Shown here piece by piece: positions 39,081 to 48,700 of a stretch of 64,000 nucleotides of DNA. The DNA comes from Phaeodactylibacter xiamenensis (GTDB lineage Bacteria; Bacteroidota; Bacteroidia; Chitinophagales; Saprospiraceae). The position numbers and the translations under genes were made by a program. Position 1 is the first letter of the stretch. Each line of letters starts with the position of its first letter. The notes beneath the pieces are model-generated. The model ran no database searches. It was not told the origin of the DNA and was given only the letters and a program-made list of their open reading frames with translations. The stretch spans positions 1 through 64,000 of the forward strand of contig NZ_JPOS01000016.1 in the NCBI RefSeq assembly GCF_000759025.1, written 5' to 3'.

Positions 39081-41342
39081 ATGCCTGAGCTGTATCTTTT
39101 TATCGTTATTCTGCTATTTGTACTGGCCATCTCTGACCTCATCGTGGGCGTCAGCAACGATGCCGTTAATTTCCTAAACTCAGCCATAGGCTCCCGTGTG
39201 GCTTCCCGCAATGTGATTATGATTGTGGCGAGCCTGGGCATTTTCGTAGGCGCTACCTTTTCCAGTGGCATGATGGAAGTGGCGCGCAAAGGTATCTTTA
39301 ATCCGCAGTTTTTCTTCTTTGCGGAGATTATGGTGATTTTTCTGGCCGTCATGCTCACGGATATCATTCTGCTTGACCTCTTCAACACCTTTGGGATGCC
39401 GACCTCAACCACGGTGTCTATCGTTTTTGAACTGCTGGGGGCTGCTGTTGCGGTATCCGTTCTCAAAATACTGGCCGCTGGTGATGGCATGGATACGCTG
39501 GGGCAGTATATTAATACTTCGAGTGCCATCGCAATCATTTCAGGAATCTTTTTATCGGTGGGCATTGCCTTTGCGATCGGGGCAATACTACAGTACCTGA
39601 GCCGGCTGCTGTTCACCTTTGAGTACAAAAAGCGCATTCCCTGGGTGGGAGCCCTTTGGGGTGGCGTAGCGCTGACCATTCTGACCTTTTTCCTGATTTT
39701 CAAGGGCGCAAAGGGGGCAAGCTTTATTTCGGATGAAGTGCTGGGCTGGATCAAAGCAAATACCGCACTGCTCATCGGCATATCACTGGTGTTCTGGATA
39801 ATTGTGATGCAGATTTTAGTTGTGCTCAAAGTCAATATCCTGCGCCTTATCGTCCTATTCGGTACCTTTTCTCTGGCGATGGCCTTCGCCGGTAACGACC
39901 TGGTCAACTTCATCGGTGTGCCTATTGCCGGATTTGAGTCTTACATGGCCTGGTCTGGCTCCGGTGAGGAAGCGGGGCAGTACAGCATGGAGGTGCTGCA
40001 GCGCCCGGTACGTACCCGCACTTACATGCTGTTGCTCGCCGGCCTGATTATGATCCTCACCCTATGGTTGTCCAGAAAGTCGCGGTCGGTCACGGAGACG
40101 GAAGTAAACCTGGGGCGGCAGAGTGAAGGCGCAGAACGCTTTTCCCCTAATATGCTGGCACGGGGCATCGTGCGGTATACCCGACTGATGGGTGCAGGGT
40201 TTCAGCGTATCATCCCCAACCGGCTGTTGCGCAAGACCAACAACCGGTTTGAACCCATGAAGCCATCTGACGCAGCGGAAGACCAAGCCGCCTTCGACCT
40301 GGTGCGTGCCGCTGTTAACCTCACCGTAGCCAGTATGTTGATCTCCTTTGCCACCTCACTGAAGTTGCCGCTTTCCACGACCTACGTCTCCTTTATGGTA
40401 GCGATGGGTACCTCCCTGGCAGACCGGGCCTGGGGGCGGGAGAGTGCCGTGTACAGGGTAGCCGGTGTGCTGAATGTGATTGGCGGATGGTTCGGTACAG
40501 CCATCATTGCCTTTAGTGTATCGGCGACATTTGCCTGGCTGATTTTCCAGTTCGGGGTATGGGCAATCGGTGGGCTTGTTATTGCTGCCGTGTTCTTCAT
40601 CAGCCGGACTTTCCTGATCCATCAGCGCAAGGAGCGCCGGAAGGAAGCCCGGGAAGCAGCCACCGGACGCAGAAGAATGCCAGCGCAGGAGCTGCAAGCC
40701 GAAACGGCCACCTACATTGCCGGCACTTTGGATCAGGTACGCACACTTTTCCGGCAATCTGTAGAAGGATTGGTAACAGAAGATCTCAGGCTGCTCAGTG
40801 ATGTGTCGGCACAAATGCAGGCGCTGGAAGAACGGCACGAAGACTTAAAGTACCGCCTCGTCAGCAGTATTCAAAAAGTGGAGGAAGACGATACGGAAAT
40901 CAGTCGGCTGTACTTGCTGGTTTATGACCTTGAGCAGGATCTTCTGCAGTCTGTCCGATTGGTGACAGATGCCTGCCGGGATTATGTGCGTAACAGCCTT
41001 GTCCCCTTTTCCCCGGGGCAGCAAGAGCAACTGCGGGAACTGACCCGGGCAGTGGAGCGCTTTCTGGAACTGGTTGCCCGAGCCCTGCATACCGGGCACC
41101 CGGATCACGCTGTTCAGATTTTGCAGGAAAAACCGGGCCTGCTCCAACACATTGAGGAACTGCTTAACGATCAGGTCCGCGGGCTTCGGCAGCGCACTTA
41201 CGGCAACCGGAACACTATGCTCTTTTTCAGCCTGCAACTGGAAACCAAGGACATCGTTGCGGTAGCCGCCCGCTTCGTAAAGCTGTACCGCCGGCATCAG
41301 GAGGCGGAAGGAATGACACATCCACTTTTGTTTAGCCGGTAA
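39081..41342 (+). CDS. Inorganic phosphate transporter (PiT) with long C-terminal domain
   Basis: This 753-residue protein is a PiT-family phosphate permease. The two signature repeats are present: VGVSNDAVNFLNSAIGSRVA near the N-terminus and KLPLSTTYVSFMVAMGTSLAD in the second half, plus FGMPTSTTVSIVFELLG and AFAGNDLVNFIGVPIAG. The start is the ATG at 39081 (MPELYLF); an upstream ATG at 39048 adds 11 polar residues. The last ~220 residues, after the final helix, are a helical cytosolic region (EERHEDLKYRLVSSIQKVEED) resembling PhoU, found fused in some Bacteroidota PiT proteins. No phosphate operon lies nearby. Confidence 0.88.
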   Translation: MPELYLFIVILLFVLAISDLIVGVSNDAVNFLNSAIGSRVASRNVIMIVASLGIFVGATFSSGMMEVARKGIFNPQFFFFAEIMVIFLAVMLTDIILLDLFNTFGMPTSTTVSIVFELLGAAVAVSVLKILAAGDGMDTLGQYINTSSAIAIISGIFLSVGIAFAIGAILQYLSRLLFTFEYKKRIPWVGALWGGVALTILTFFLIFKGAKGASFISDEVLGWIKANTALLIGISLVFWIIVMQILVVLKVNILRLIVLFGTFSLAMAFAGNDLVNFIGVPIAGFESYMAWSGSGEEAGQYSMEVLQRPVRTRTYMLLLAGLIMILTLWLSRKSRSVTETEVNLGRQSEGAERFSPNMLARGIVRYTRLMGAGFQRIIPNRLLRKTNNRFEPMKPSDAAEDQAAFDLVRAAVNLTVASMLISFATSLKLPLSTTYVSFMVAMGTSLADRAWGRESAVYRVAGVLNVIGGWFGTAIIAFSVSATFAWLIFQFGVWAIGGLVIAAVFFISRTFLIHQRKERRKEAREAATGRRRMPAQELQAETATYIAGTLDQVRTLFRQSVEGLVTEDLRLLSDVSAQMQALEERHEDLKYRLVSSIQKVEEDDTEISRLYLLVYDLEQDLLQSVRLVTDACRDYVRNSLVPFSPGQQEQLRELTRAVERFLELVARALHTGHPDHAVQILQEKPGLLQHIEELLNDQVRGLRQRTYGNRNTMLFFSLQLETKDIVAVAARFVKLYRRHQEAEGMTHPLLFSR

Positions 41343-41408
41343 AGGAAACAAAACAACTTCCCGAATTGTGTACTTTGGGCGATCATTAATTACAATGCCC
41401 GATACCGA

Positions 41409-42089
41409 ATGCCTGTTTTCTGGCTCGACCCTGAGCATATTATCTTTCCCGACCCGATACATTCAACCCCTGATGGACTTTTGGCAGCAGGTGGCGACTT
41501 GTCTAGGGAACGCTTGCTGCTGGCTTACCGCAATGGTATTTTCCCATGGTATGCCCCCGGCGACCCAATCTTGTGGTGGTGCCCCGATCCGCGCTGTGTG
41601 CTTTTCCCTAAAGACCTGAAAGTATCCAAAAGCATGCGCCCTTATTTCAATCAGCGCAAATTTGAAGTCACCTATGACCGGTGCTTTTCGGAAGTTATGC
41701 AGGCTTGCGCCCAACAGCCCCGCAACGGGCAGGCCGGTACGTGGATTACCCGGGAAATGATGAAAGGCTATACCCGTTTGCACGAAGTAGGCTATGCGCA
41801 TTCGGTTGAGGTTTGGAAAGAGAAGGAGCTCGTGGGCGGGCTATACGGTATTGCAATCGGCAAGGTCTTCTTTGGGGAGTCTATGTTTGCCACAGCCTCC
41901 AATGCTTCTAAGTTTGGGTTCATCTCCCTTGTCCATCGGCTGGAAGCGCAGGGCTTCACCCTAATTGACTGTCAGCAGGAGACCGGCCACCTGCTTAGCC
42001 TGGGAGCGACGACTATTCCCCGCCCGGAATTTTTACAGGCTCTGCGTGCCAATGATGCACACCCGGATGGTGAGGGGAAATGGGGATAG
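41409..42089 (+). CDS. aat: Leucyl/phenylalanyl-tRNA--protein transferase
   Basis: This 226-residue enzyme adds Leu or Phe to N-terminal Arg or Lys, marking proteins for ClpS/ClpAP. Hallmarks are GLLAAGGDLSRERLLLAYRNGIFPW, the WWCPDPR segment, TWITREMMKGYTRLHEVGYAHSVE, FFGESMF and the final FTLIDCQQETGHLLSLGA. Length is normal. The true ATG at 41409 is out of frame with a nearby ATG at 41396. It follows the PiT gene after 66 bp and may have its own promoter. Confidence 0.95.
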   Translation: MPVFWLDPEHIIFPDPIHSTPDGLLAAGGDLSRERLLLAYRNGIFPWYAPGDPILWWCPDPRCVLFPKDLKVSKSMRPYFNQRKFEVTYDRCFSEVMQACAQQPRNGQAGTWITREMMKGYTRLHEVGYAHSVEVWKEKELVGGLYGIAIGKVFFGESMFATASNASKFGFISLVHRLEAQGFTLIDCQQETGHLLSLGATTIPRPEFLQALRANDAHPDGEGKWG

Positions 42090-42158
42090 GGGCGCTTTTT
42101 CAATCTAACCGAAAGGTTATTTGTTGTAAAAGCTATTTTTTCCATTCCAATAAACACT

Positions 42159-43067
42159 TCAGGCGCTTGTACCTTTGTCGGCCTCGTAATCCGCTATAAT
42201 GGATGCTACTTCTTCTGTAGTAAGACCTGCTATTTCAGCAATATCAACCATAGAAAGCCCTTTTTCATGAGCCCGGAGTACTACGGTGTGAGCCTTACGC
42301 TCGACGCCTTGCTCGATGCCTTGCTCCAGCACTTCCTTTAAAATAGCTTCTTCCAGTCCCATAGGTTCTCGTGATTTGGTAATCTTGCGTACTTCATTTT
42401 CAAATTTAAGCTTATTCTCGGAATTTTGAAAGGACACATACATATTGATGAAGTTGTACAATTGCCGGATTTTCGCTTTATCCAGCCCCCGTGACAACAA
42501 GTGGCGCATCAGCTCCAGTTTACTGATCATCAATTGATTATCTTCTTTCAATCTAGGATCTAATGCCCGGTAGGCGGTTTCCAGGGCTAATCCGAATGGA
42601 TTTCCTGAAGCCCTTAAATCCTCTGGGGTTTTGTCTGCCAATATAAACGACTGGAAACGATAAATAAGTTCCGTTCCCAGAAAACTAGTCTTATAGGCAG
42701 TGGCATGATAAGCCCGGTTGGTATCTGTGTAAAGGGCTATTGCCGTAACAGGCTTATTGTAGCGATCCAATATTCTGTAATAATACTGGAACATCCGGAA
42801 GGCAAAGTAAGCATCCGGATAACCCTGTACCTCCACATGTACTAAAAACCAGCGCTCCTCACCATCGTTCAGCCAGACTTTAAAGAGTTTATCCGCATGC
42901 CGTCGCCTGGTATCCGCCTCGGGCATGATTCGTTCAAGGTCCTTATCCAAAAATACTACGCCCCGCCTGAGATCTATCTGATCCATATACGTCGGGAAGA
43001 AGAAATACAGAAAGTCTTCTACCAATTCCTCAATGAGGGCTTTCCAGAGTGTGTCGCGCCGTACCAT
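42159..43067 (-). CDS. Rpn-family nuclease/transposase-like protein, copy 1
   Basis: This 302-residue protein belongs to the Rpn (recombination-promoting nuclease, YhgA-like) family with a PD-(D/E)XK fold. Catalytic residues are probably the Asp in RRHADKLFKVW and the Glu and Gln of LVHVEVQG, followed by the characteristic FRMFQYYYRI helix. The C-terminal third is a coiled stretch (EAILKEVLEQGIEQGVERK) then a small helix-turn-helix-like end (LSMVDIAEIAGLTTEEVASI). A paralogue lies at 49862-50758 in the same orientation. Family members cleave DNA and stimulate RecA-independent recombination; the role of this copy is untested. Confidence 0.88.
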   Translation of the reverse strand: MVRRDTLWKALIEELVEDFLYFFFPTYMDQIDLRRGVVFLDKDLERIMPEADTRRRHADKLFKVWLNDGEERWFLVHVEVQGYPDAYFAFRMFQYYYRILDRYNKPVTAIALYTDTNRAYHATAYKTSFLGTELIYRFQSFILADKTPEDLRASGNPFGLALETAYRALDPRLKEDNQLMISKLELMRHLLSRGLDKAKIRQLYNFINMYVSFQNSENKLKFENEVRKITKSREPMGLEEAILKEVLEQGIEQGVERKAHTVVLRAHEKGLSMVDIAEIAGLTTEEVASIIADYEADKGTSA

Positions 43068-43099
43068 AACTGCAAAATATAGAAACTCCCTGAAAGAAC

Positions 43100-43110
43100 C
43101 AAATGGTTTG
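43100..43110. promoter_or_regulatory. Palindrome upstream of Rpn copy 1
   Basis: CAAATGGTTTG lies 33 bp before the start codon and matches CAAATTATTTG placed 34 bp before the start of Rpn copy 2 (50792-50802). Both are flanked by the same AATT and TTGAAA segments. The conservation suggests a shared promoter or operator rather than chance. Confidence 0.4.
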
Positions 43111-43171
43111 AATTTTTTTATTTCAACTATTTAACGGTCACCTTATCGTCTCCCAAATCCATTACCTCCAT

Positions 43172-43375
43172 TTAAAATACCAAACTATCCTTCAAAGTCC
43201 TAACCTTAATGATTCCCGTGCAAGCATTATAGTCCCATTTCCCTTCTTCCATATAGTGGGCATCCAGTGGATGTAAGACCATAGATTCACAATTGCCCTC
43301 GTCTTTGAAAACATAAACCGCCCTAAACCTGCTGAGGCTATGTGTGAAGCGTTCGGCATTGCAAGCCTGCTCCAA
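43172..43375 (-). CDS. Doubtful small ORF, possible gene remnant
   Basis: The frame would encode 67 residues (FKDEGNCESMVLHPLDAHYM in the middle). The C-terminal ~45 residues look protein-like, but the first ~20 codons lie in the loop and left arm of a 23-bp inverted repeat (43321-43398). That suggests the native start was replaced when the repeat arrived. I recognise no family. It could be a truncated relic or non-coding. Confidence 0.3.
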   Translation of the reverse strand: MEQACNAERFTHSLSRFRAVYVFKDEGNCESMVLHPLDAHYMEEGKWDYNACTGIIKVRTLKDSLVF

Positions 43376-43398
43376 ACATAGCCTCAGCAGATATAGGG
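43321..43398. repeat. Imperfect 23-bp inverted repeat with 32-nt loop
   Basis: CTGCTGAGGCTATGT (43329-43343) pairs perfectly with ACATAGCCTCAGCAG (43376-43390). Five further pairs (CCCTA at 43321-43325 and TAGGG at 43394-43398) follow after a 3-by-3 internal mismatch. The stem is too long for an ordinary terminator and overlaps the start of a small ORF, so it is more like a mobile palindromic repeat. No second copy was noticed in the window. Confidence 0.7.
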
Positions 43399-43418
43399 AC
43401 AGCCTGAGTTTAGAAAGA

Positions 43419-44408
43419 TCAGTTCACCGCAGGCGTCACTACAAACTTGCGGAAATCAATTGGCCCGTGATCGCCCTGAATCATAATGGGGCCGGGCTCG
43501 CCTTCGTTGCTGTCCAGTGAGCCACCGGTGATGCCGGGGATGGGCCGGTTAGAGATCACTTCCACCCCATTGAGCACTACCGTAACGTGCCTTCCCACAA
43601 GGGTGATTTCATAGGTCTGCCACTCTCCTGGCGCTTTCGCCGCGTTAACCGTTGGTGCAATAAAACCATACACGCCACCGATGCTGACATCATCCGCTCT
43701 TCCCTTGGAGTCCTCGATCTGTATCTCATGACGGCCGCGGAGGTAAATGCCGCTGTTACTGCCTTCGGGGTAGCGGAACTCAATACTAAGCTTGAAGTCA
43801 TCAAACTTCTGAGTGGAGATCAGGTTGCCGCCTTTTTTGGCATTCATCATGACCCCATCAACCATCTTGAACTGATTATTCTCCGGGATGATCCAGCGGT
43901 CCATGTTCTCAGTGAGCAAATTGATGGGCGTGCCCCATACGGGTGGCTCCTCCCTTGTCAGGCTTGGCGCGCGCACACCGGTAAACTTGAGCTTATTGCC
44001 ATCGAGCATTTTATAGCCCGAGAGCTTGTCGTCTTTCAGGCTGAACTCAAAGTAGATATCGTCAATATCCATCCACTGTGGCGGAATGGTAAAGTGGTAC
44101 TTGTCTTTAGCTTCATCGTAGTGGATTTCAGCAATAGGGCGGGCGCTGCCTTCGTACCCCACGTAGTAGCCCACGAGCGTAGAGAAGCCCGACAGCTTCA
44201 CCTGAAGCCATCCCGGGAATCCCTTGGACGACATCAGCCCGTGCCTGAAAATACCGAGATTTTCCAGTTGGTCTTTCTCCATTGTAATGGTGAGGTCCCA
44301 TTTGCCAATCAGTTCCGAATCACTCTCCACGCGTTGTGCGGAAAGGGTGGAAAAAGTCATCATTGCACAAACTACCAGAAGTAAAGCTCTTTTTAAATCC
44401 TTCATCAT
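43419..44408 (-). CDS. Exported DUF1080 (3-keto-disaccharide hydrolase-like) protein
   Basis: This 329-residue protein has a signal peptide (MTFSTLSAQ) and an N-terminal beta domain (about 25-160). The C-terminal lectin-like DUF1080 domain (about 165-325) shows FDDFKLSIEFRYPEGSNSGIYLRG, IQIEDSKGR, APGEWQTYEITLVGRHVTVVLNG and GPIMIQGDHGPIDFRKF, all typical. Family members in Bacteroidota bind or hydrolyse sugars, including 3-keto-glycosides. It is 46 bp upstream of nothing else on its strand; the next gene (alpha/beta hydrolase) lies behind its start by 46 bp in the same direction. Confidence 0.88.
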   Translation of the reverse strand: MMKDLKRALLLVVCAMMTFSTLSAQRVESDSELIGKWDLTITMEKDQLENLGIFRHGLMSSKGFPGWLQVKLSGFSTLVGYYVGYEGSARPIAEIHYDEAKDKYHFTIPPQWMDIDDIYFEFSLKDDKLSGYKMLDGNKLKFTGVRAPSLTREEPPVWGTPINLLTENMDRWIIPENNQFKMVDGVMMNAKKGGNLISTQKFDDFKLSIEFRYPEGSNSGIYLRGRHEIQIEDSKGRADDVSIGGVYGFIAPTVNAAKAPGEWQTYEITLVGRHVTVVLNGVEVISNRPIPGITGGSLDSNEGEPGPIMIQGDHGPIDFRKFVVTPAVN

Positions 44409-44454
44409 TATTCCTTTTGTTTTGGTTATGGTAAAGAAGTCTTGAAATAAACCA

Positions 44455-45498
44455 TTATTTATGGTTTTCCAAAAAGGGATGGAACCGGGTTAAAAACTGC
44501 TCCGGTTTTTCTACAAAAGGCGTATGCCCGCAGTCGTCGAAAACCACTTCGGTGTAGGTGCCCCCATTGCGCTGATACTGTTCGAGTACGTAGCGGGTTT
44601 GGCTGACCATAGGTTGTGGCGGATAGACATCCTCGCCAGGGTAGTTGGGGATCAGCCCCAGTTTGCCAAGTGTGCCAAAGTCGAACAGGGAATTATCCGA
44701 AACGATCTGATCCTCGGCGCCACGTATCCATAAAACAGGAGGCTTAGCTTCGGCATGAATGAATTTTTCCACCGACGCCCCGATATACTTAGGTGAAGTG
44801 GAATTGATAGGCCCGTAATTCCCGGGAGCCACGAAGGGGTAGTTTTCGGAAGGCACAAAGTCGCCGGGGTACCTGGTGTCGCCTGTCTTCTGGCTCAGCA
44901 GCGAGCTCAGGTATTCTTCCTCCCGCTCCGGCTTGAAGGGCGGCTTCCAGTAAAAGGTATTCATGACTACGCGGGGCGAGGCTTGCGGGTTATCGCTCCC
45001 CCTGTCCTTTTGGCCCATTAATTTGGCAAATTCAGCGTTCACAATGCCTCCTCCTGAGCCGGCAAAGTCAGCATAGTTAGGTGTCCCTTTCTCGTCTTTC
45101 GTGCCCCCAAAGCCAAAGGGGGAGCCCGGAGCCACCAAAGTAGCCGACAGCACGCGTTCGCCTTCTTCAGCAATGAGCGGGAACAGGAATGCCCCGCCCA
45201 GCGAATGCCCGGCAATATGGTACTGTTCAATGCCAAGCGCCTCGCGCAAAGCCTGAAAGTCCGCTACCCAGTCGGCAATGCCACGGGTCGCATCTATGAG
45301 TTGGTCTTCCGTATCGCCGTAGCCGCGCAGGTCAGGCGCTATACCCCTGAAGTCTTCGGGCAGATTCTGCATGGTTTCTTCCCAGAAGAAGGAAGAGCTG
45401 CCATTGCCGTGGATGAAAAATACAGGGGTGCCACTTTCGCGGAAAAAGCGCACAAACTGCTTCAGGCGGGGCGTGGAAATCGTTTTGTTGGTTAGCAT
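44455..45498 (-). CDS. Alpha/beta hydrolase
   Basis: This 347-residue enzyme has the oxyanion segment FFIHGNGSSSFFW, the nucleophile elbow AGHSLGGAF, an acid residue in WIRGAEDQIVSD and the catalytic His in FDDCGHTPFVEKPEQF. The start is the ATG at 45498 (MLTNKTISTPRLKQFV), because the upstream in-frame extension to 45552 is a Lys/Arg-rich stretch not seen in the family. No signal peptide is visible, so it is probably cytoplasmic. Reaction and substrate are unknown. It is 46 bp upstream of the DUF1080 gene on the same strand. Confidence 0.85.
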   Translation of the reverse strand: MLTNKTISTPRLKQFVRFFRESGTPVFFIHGNGSSSFFWEETMQNLPEDFRGIAPDLRGYGDTEDQLIDATRGIADWVADFQALREALGIEQYHIAGHSLGGAFLFPLIAEEGERVLSATLVAPGSPFGFGGTKDEKGTPNYADFAGSGGGIVNAEFAKLMGQKDRGSDNPQASPRVVMNTFYWKPPFKPEREEEYLSSLLSQKTGDTRYPGDFVPSENYPFVAPGNYGPINSTSPKYIGASVEKFIHAEAKPPVLWIRGAEDQIVSDNSLFDFGTLGKLGLIPNYPGEDVYPPQPMVSQTRYVLEQYQRNGGTYTEVVFDDCGHTPFVEKPEQFLTRFHPFLENHK

Positions 45499-45733
45499 TG
45501 CTTTTGTTTTTTTAAGACGACAGTAGTTTTCTCTCCTGAGTTTGGGCATCACCGCTTCTAAGATACAACATCTGTCCCAGCGGAAAAACAGCCCCTACCG
45601 AAAAAGCAGCAGGCAGCGCTTCGAGCCCCTCACCCATGCAAATCATAGCGAATAGATGTTCCCAAACCTATAAACACCACAGAGACAGCCCTCACCAGAC
45701 CGCCTCCCTGACATAATCCTGAGGGAGGAGCAA

Positions 45734-48700
45734 TCAATCCAAGCCCTCCACCCAGGGGCCTCCGGACTTAACAATCAGCGCTCCGATTTCCTTAGCCTCC
45801 CCTTTAAGCTGCATCAGCTTATCATTCATCGACTGCCATTCTGAAGTGATCATCCCAACCGTTTCCAGGTGCGTGGGCGTCGGGCCATAGGTAGAGTTGG
45901 AAATGCCCCGGTTCAGCGCAAAGAGTCGGCTGCCGATCGTCGGTTTCCCTTTTTCGCCAATCTCATTTTTCGCGGGATTGCCATTGAGCTGTGTGTCGAG
46001 GGCATCGAGGCCTGCCTGCAGAGTAGCGATGCGCTCCAGGACCTCACTGCTGACGGCAGCGCTTGATGCTGCACGGAATAAATTAGAGCTGGCTTTGCGG
46101 GCGTTGGACAACTGCACAGACAGGGTATTCACATCCCGGGTCAGCTGTTCGTATTTTCGCCAGAAGGCGACCACCTCTTCCATCGGCTTACCCTGCAGCG
46201 CGGGTTCGCCCAGGCGCTCCACCTTCGCGTCTACCGGGCCCGCCAGGCGGATGCTCTTCCCTTTCTCGAAGGCGTGAAGCGTGGCCGTATAATCACCGGG
46301 CGCAGCCAGCATAGCCGTCAGAGGCTGTTCTTTGCCATCGAGCATCAGCGTTCCGGAGCCGCCTACCCGTAAGTTCCAGGCTACACGGTTGAAGCCGGGC
46401 TTATTCTCCGCTTTTACCCGGTTGACGACCCGGCCCTCCTTATCCTGAATCTCCAGGTACACATAAGGCTTCATTTCCCGGGTTTCTGCTTCGAGCGCTG
46501 CCCAGCCGGGGAAGGAAAGCTTGGTGGCCAATGAATCTTCCAGGTCTTTGCGTACCTGCTCCAGGCTCTTCACTTCTTCCTTCAGGTAGTAGGTCAGCAC
46601 TGCTCCGAAATCCGGATTGGGCGCCACGAATAGCTGGGAGCCCTGTGAGCCTCTTACATCGTCGAAGTCAAGGACAGACTTCTCCATATACCACCAGGCT
46701 TTCCGGGGCTCAAACAGGCGGGCCGTTTCCTGCAGCTGCTCCTTGTTTACGCTTCTGAGGGCGGTGTAATCATCCAGGATGTAGAAGCCTCTGCCGAAGG
46801 ATGCCGCCACCAAATCATTTTCCCGCCGCTGTATGGCAAGGTCGCGGAAGGAGATGGTGGGAATGCCCCCGTTCATTTCCGTCCAGTTGGCGCCTCCGTC
46901 TATGGTGAAATAGACGCCAAACTCTGTGCCCAGGAACAGCAGGTCTTTATCCACATGGTCCTGCACAATGCGCCAGACCAGGTTTTTCTCGCCCAGCCCA
47001 TTGGACATGGCAGTCCAGGTTGCGCCTTTATCCATCGTTTTGAACAAATAGGGCTTGTAGTCGCCCTCCTTGTGGTTGTCCAGGGCTACGTAAAAGGTAC
47101 TTTCGTCAAACAGGTCTGCTTTGATGTCATTGACATAGCAGCGCTCCGGTATGCCAAGGGCGCTGACTTCGATCTTTTTCCAGTTCGCACCTTCATCGGA
47201 GGTAATCTGTATCAGGCCATCATCGGTGCCGATGCAAATGACCGAGGCGTTTTTTGGCGAGACCGCGATAGAGGTGATGGTATTGAAATTAGACATCGCA
47301 CCCACATCCCAGGGAGAATCCCAGCTCTGCACCGCTCCCATAATGGGCAGCGCCAGCCGCTCCTCATTTCTGGTCAGGTCGCCGGAAAGCGCGGTCCAGG
47401 AGTCGCCCCGGTCGGTGGACTTCCAAAGCCGGTGGGAAGCATGGTAAATCGTAGTCGGTACATGCGGAGACACCAGGATGGGCGCATCCCAGTTGTAGCG
47501 CTCGTAGTCTTCGCCCGCCCCGGGCTGTGGCATGATGTCAATGACCTCGCCCGATTTCAGGTCGATGCGGGAAAGCGTACCCTGCTGCCGCTGCCCGTAC
47601 ATGATATCCGGGTTGCCGGGCTCCGTCGCCGGCTGATGGCCATCCCAGTTCAGGACCACCTTCCAGTCGGCATTGCGGATGCCGTGGTGGTTGTCGGTGC
47701 GGGAGGGCCCGCCTTCCGTGCTGTTGTCCTGTGTGCCTCCGTAGACATTGTAGAAGGGCTCGGCATCATCGACTGCGACTTTGTAGAACTGCGTTAGCGG
47801 TAGGTTTTCCATGTAGCGCCAGGAAGCGCCTAAATCAAAACTTTCGTAAACGCCGCCGTCCGTACCCACCAGCAGGTAGTTGGGGTCAGATGCTTTGAAG
47901 GCTACGGCGTGGTTGTCCCCATGCTTGGCCGTTTCGTCCATATTGGTGAACGTTTTGCCGCCGTCTTCCGACTTCATCAGGCGGCTGTTCATCAGGTAAA
48001 GCCGGTCAAATTTGTGAGGCGAAGCAAAGATCTCCTGATAGTAGTGCGGCCCGGTGGCACCGGCTACGGCATCCGACATCTTCGTCCAGCTGCCACCACG
48101 GTTGTCAGACCGCCAAACGCCGCCCTTGGTGCGGTTGAGTTCTATAGCAGCGTACAGCACATCGGGATTTTGGGGAGAGATAGCCAGCCCGGTCTTTCCC
48201 CATTTGCCTTTCGGCAAACCCGTCTCCAGCTTCCGCCAGGTATCGCCGGCATCATCAGAGACGTACAGGCGGGATTTTTCTCCACCTCCCATCCATGCGG
48301 CTACTGTGCGGTGGTGCTCCCAGGTCACGGCGTACACCCGGTCGGGGTCACGTGGGTCGTAGACCATATCGGTCACGCCGGTATACTGATCGTCGCCGAG
48401 GGTTTTCTTCCAGGTTTTTCCACCGTCCGTAGACTTAAAAAAGCCCCGGTCGCCGCCCGGGCTCCACAGCGGGCCCTGTGAAGCGACCATGATGACATCC
48501 GAATCATCAGGGTGGACGATAATTTTGGAGATGTGCTCGGAGTTTTTCAGCCCCATATTTTCCCAGGAAGCGCCCCCGTCAAGGCTCCGGTAGATGCCGT
48601 CTCCGAATCCGGCGTGCCGCCCGCCTACATTTTCACCCGTCCCCACCCACACCGTGTAGGGATTGTTAGGGTCAAGGGTTACGCAGCCAATGGAGTAGAC

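Noticed and set aside
45703-45728. Possible terminator after the Asp-box protein gene
   Set aside because: The 7-bp stem has a 12-nt loop and no T-rich tail in the direction of transcription, so it is only mentioned in the gene entry.
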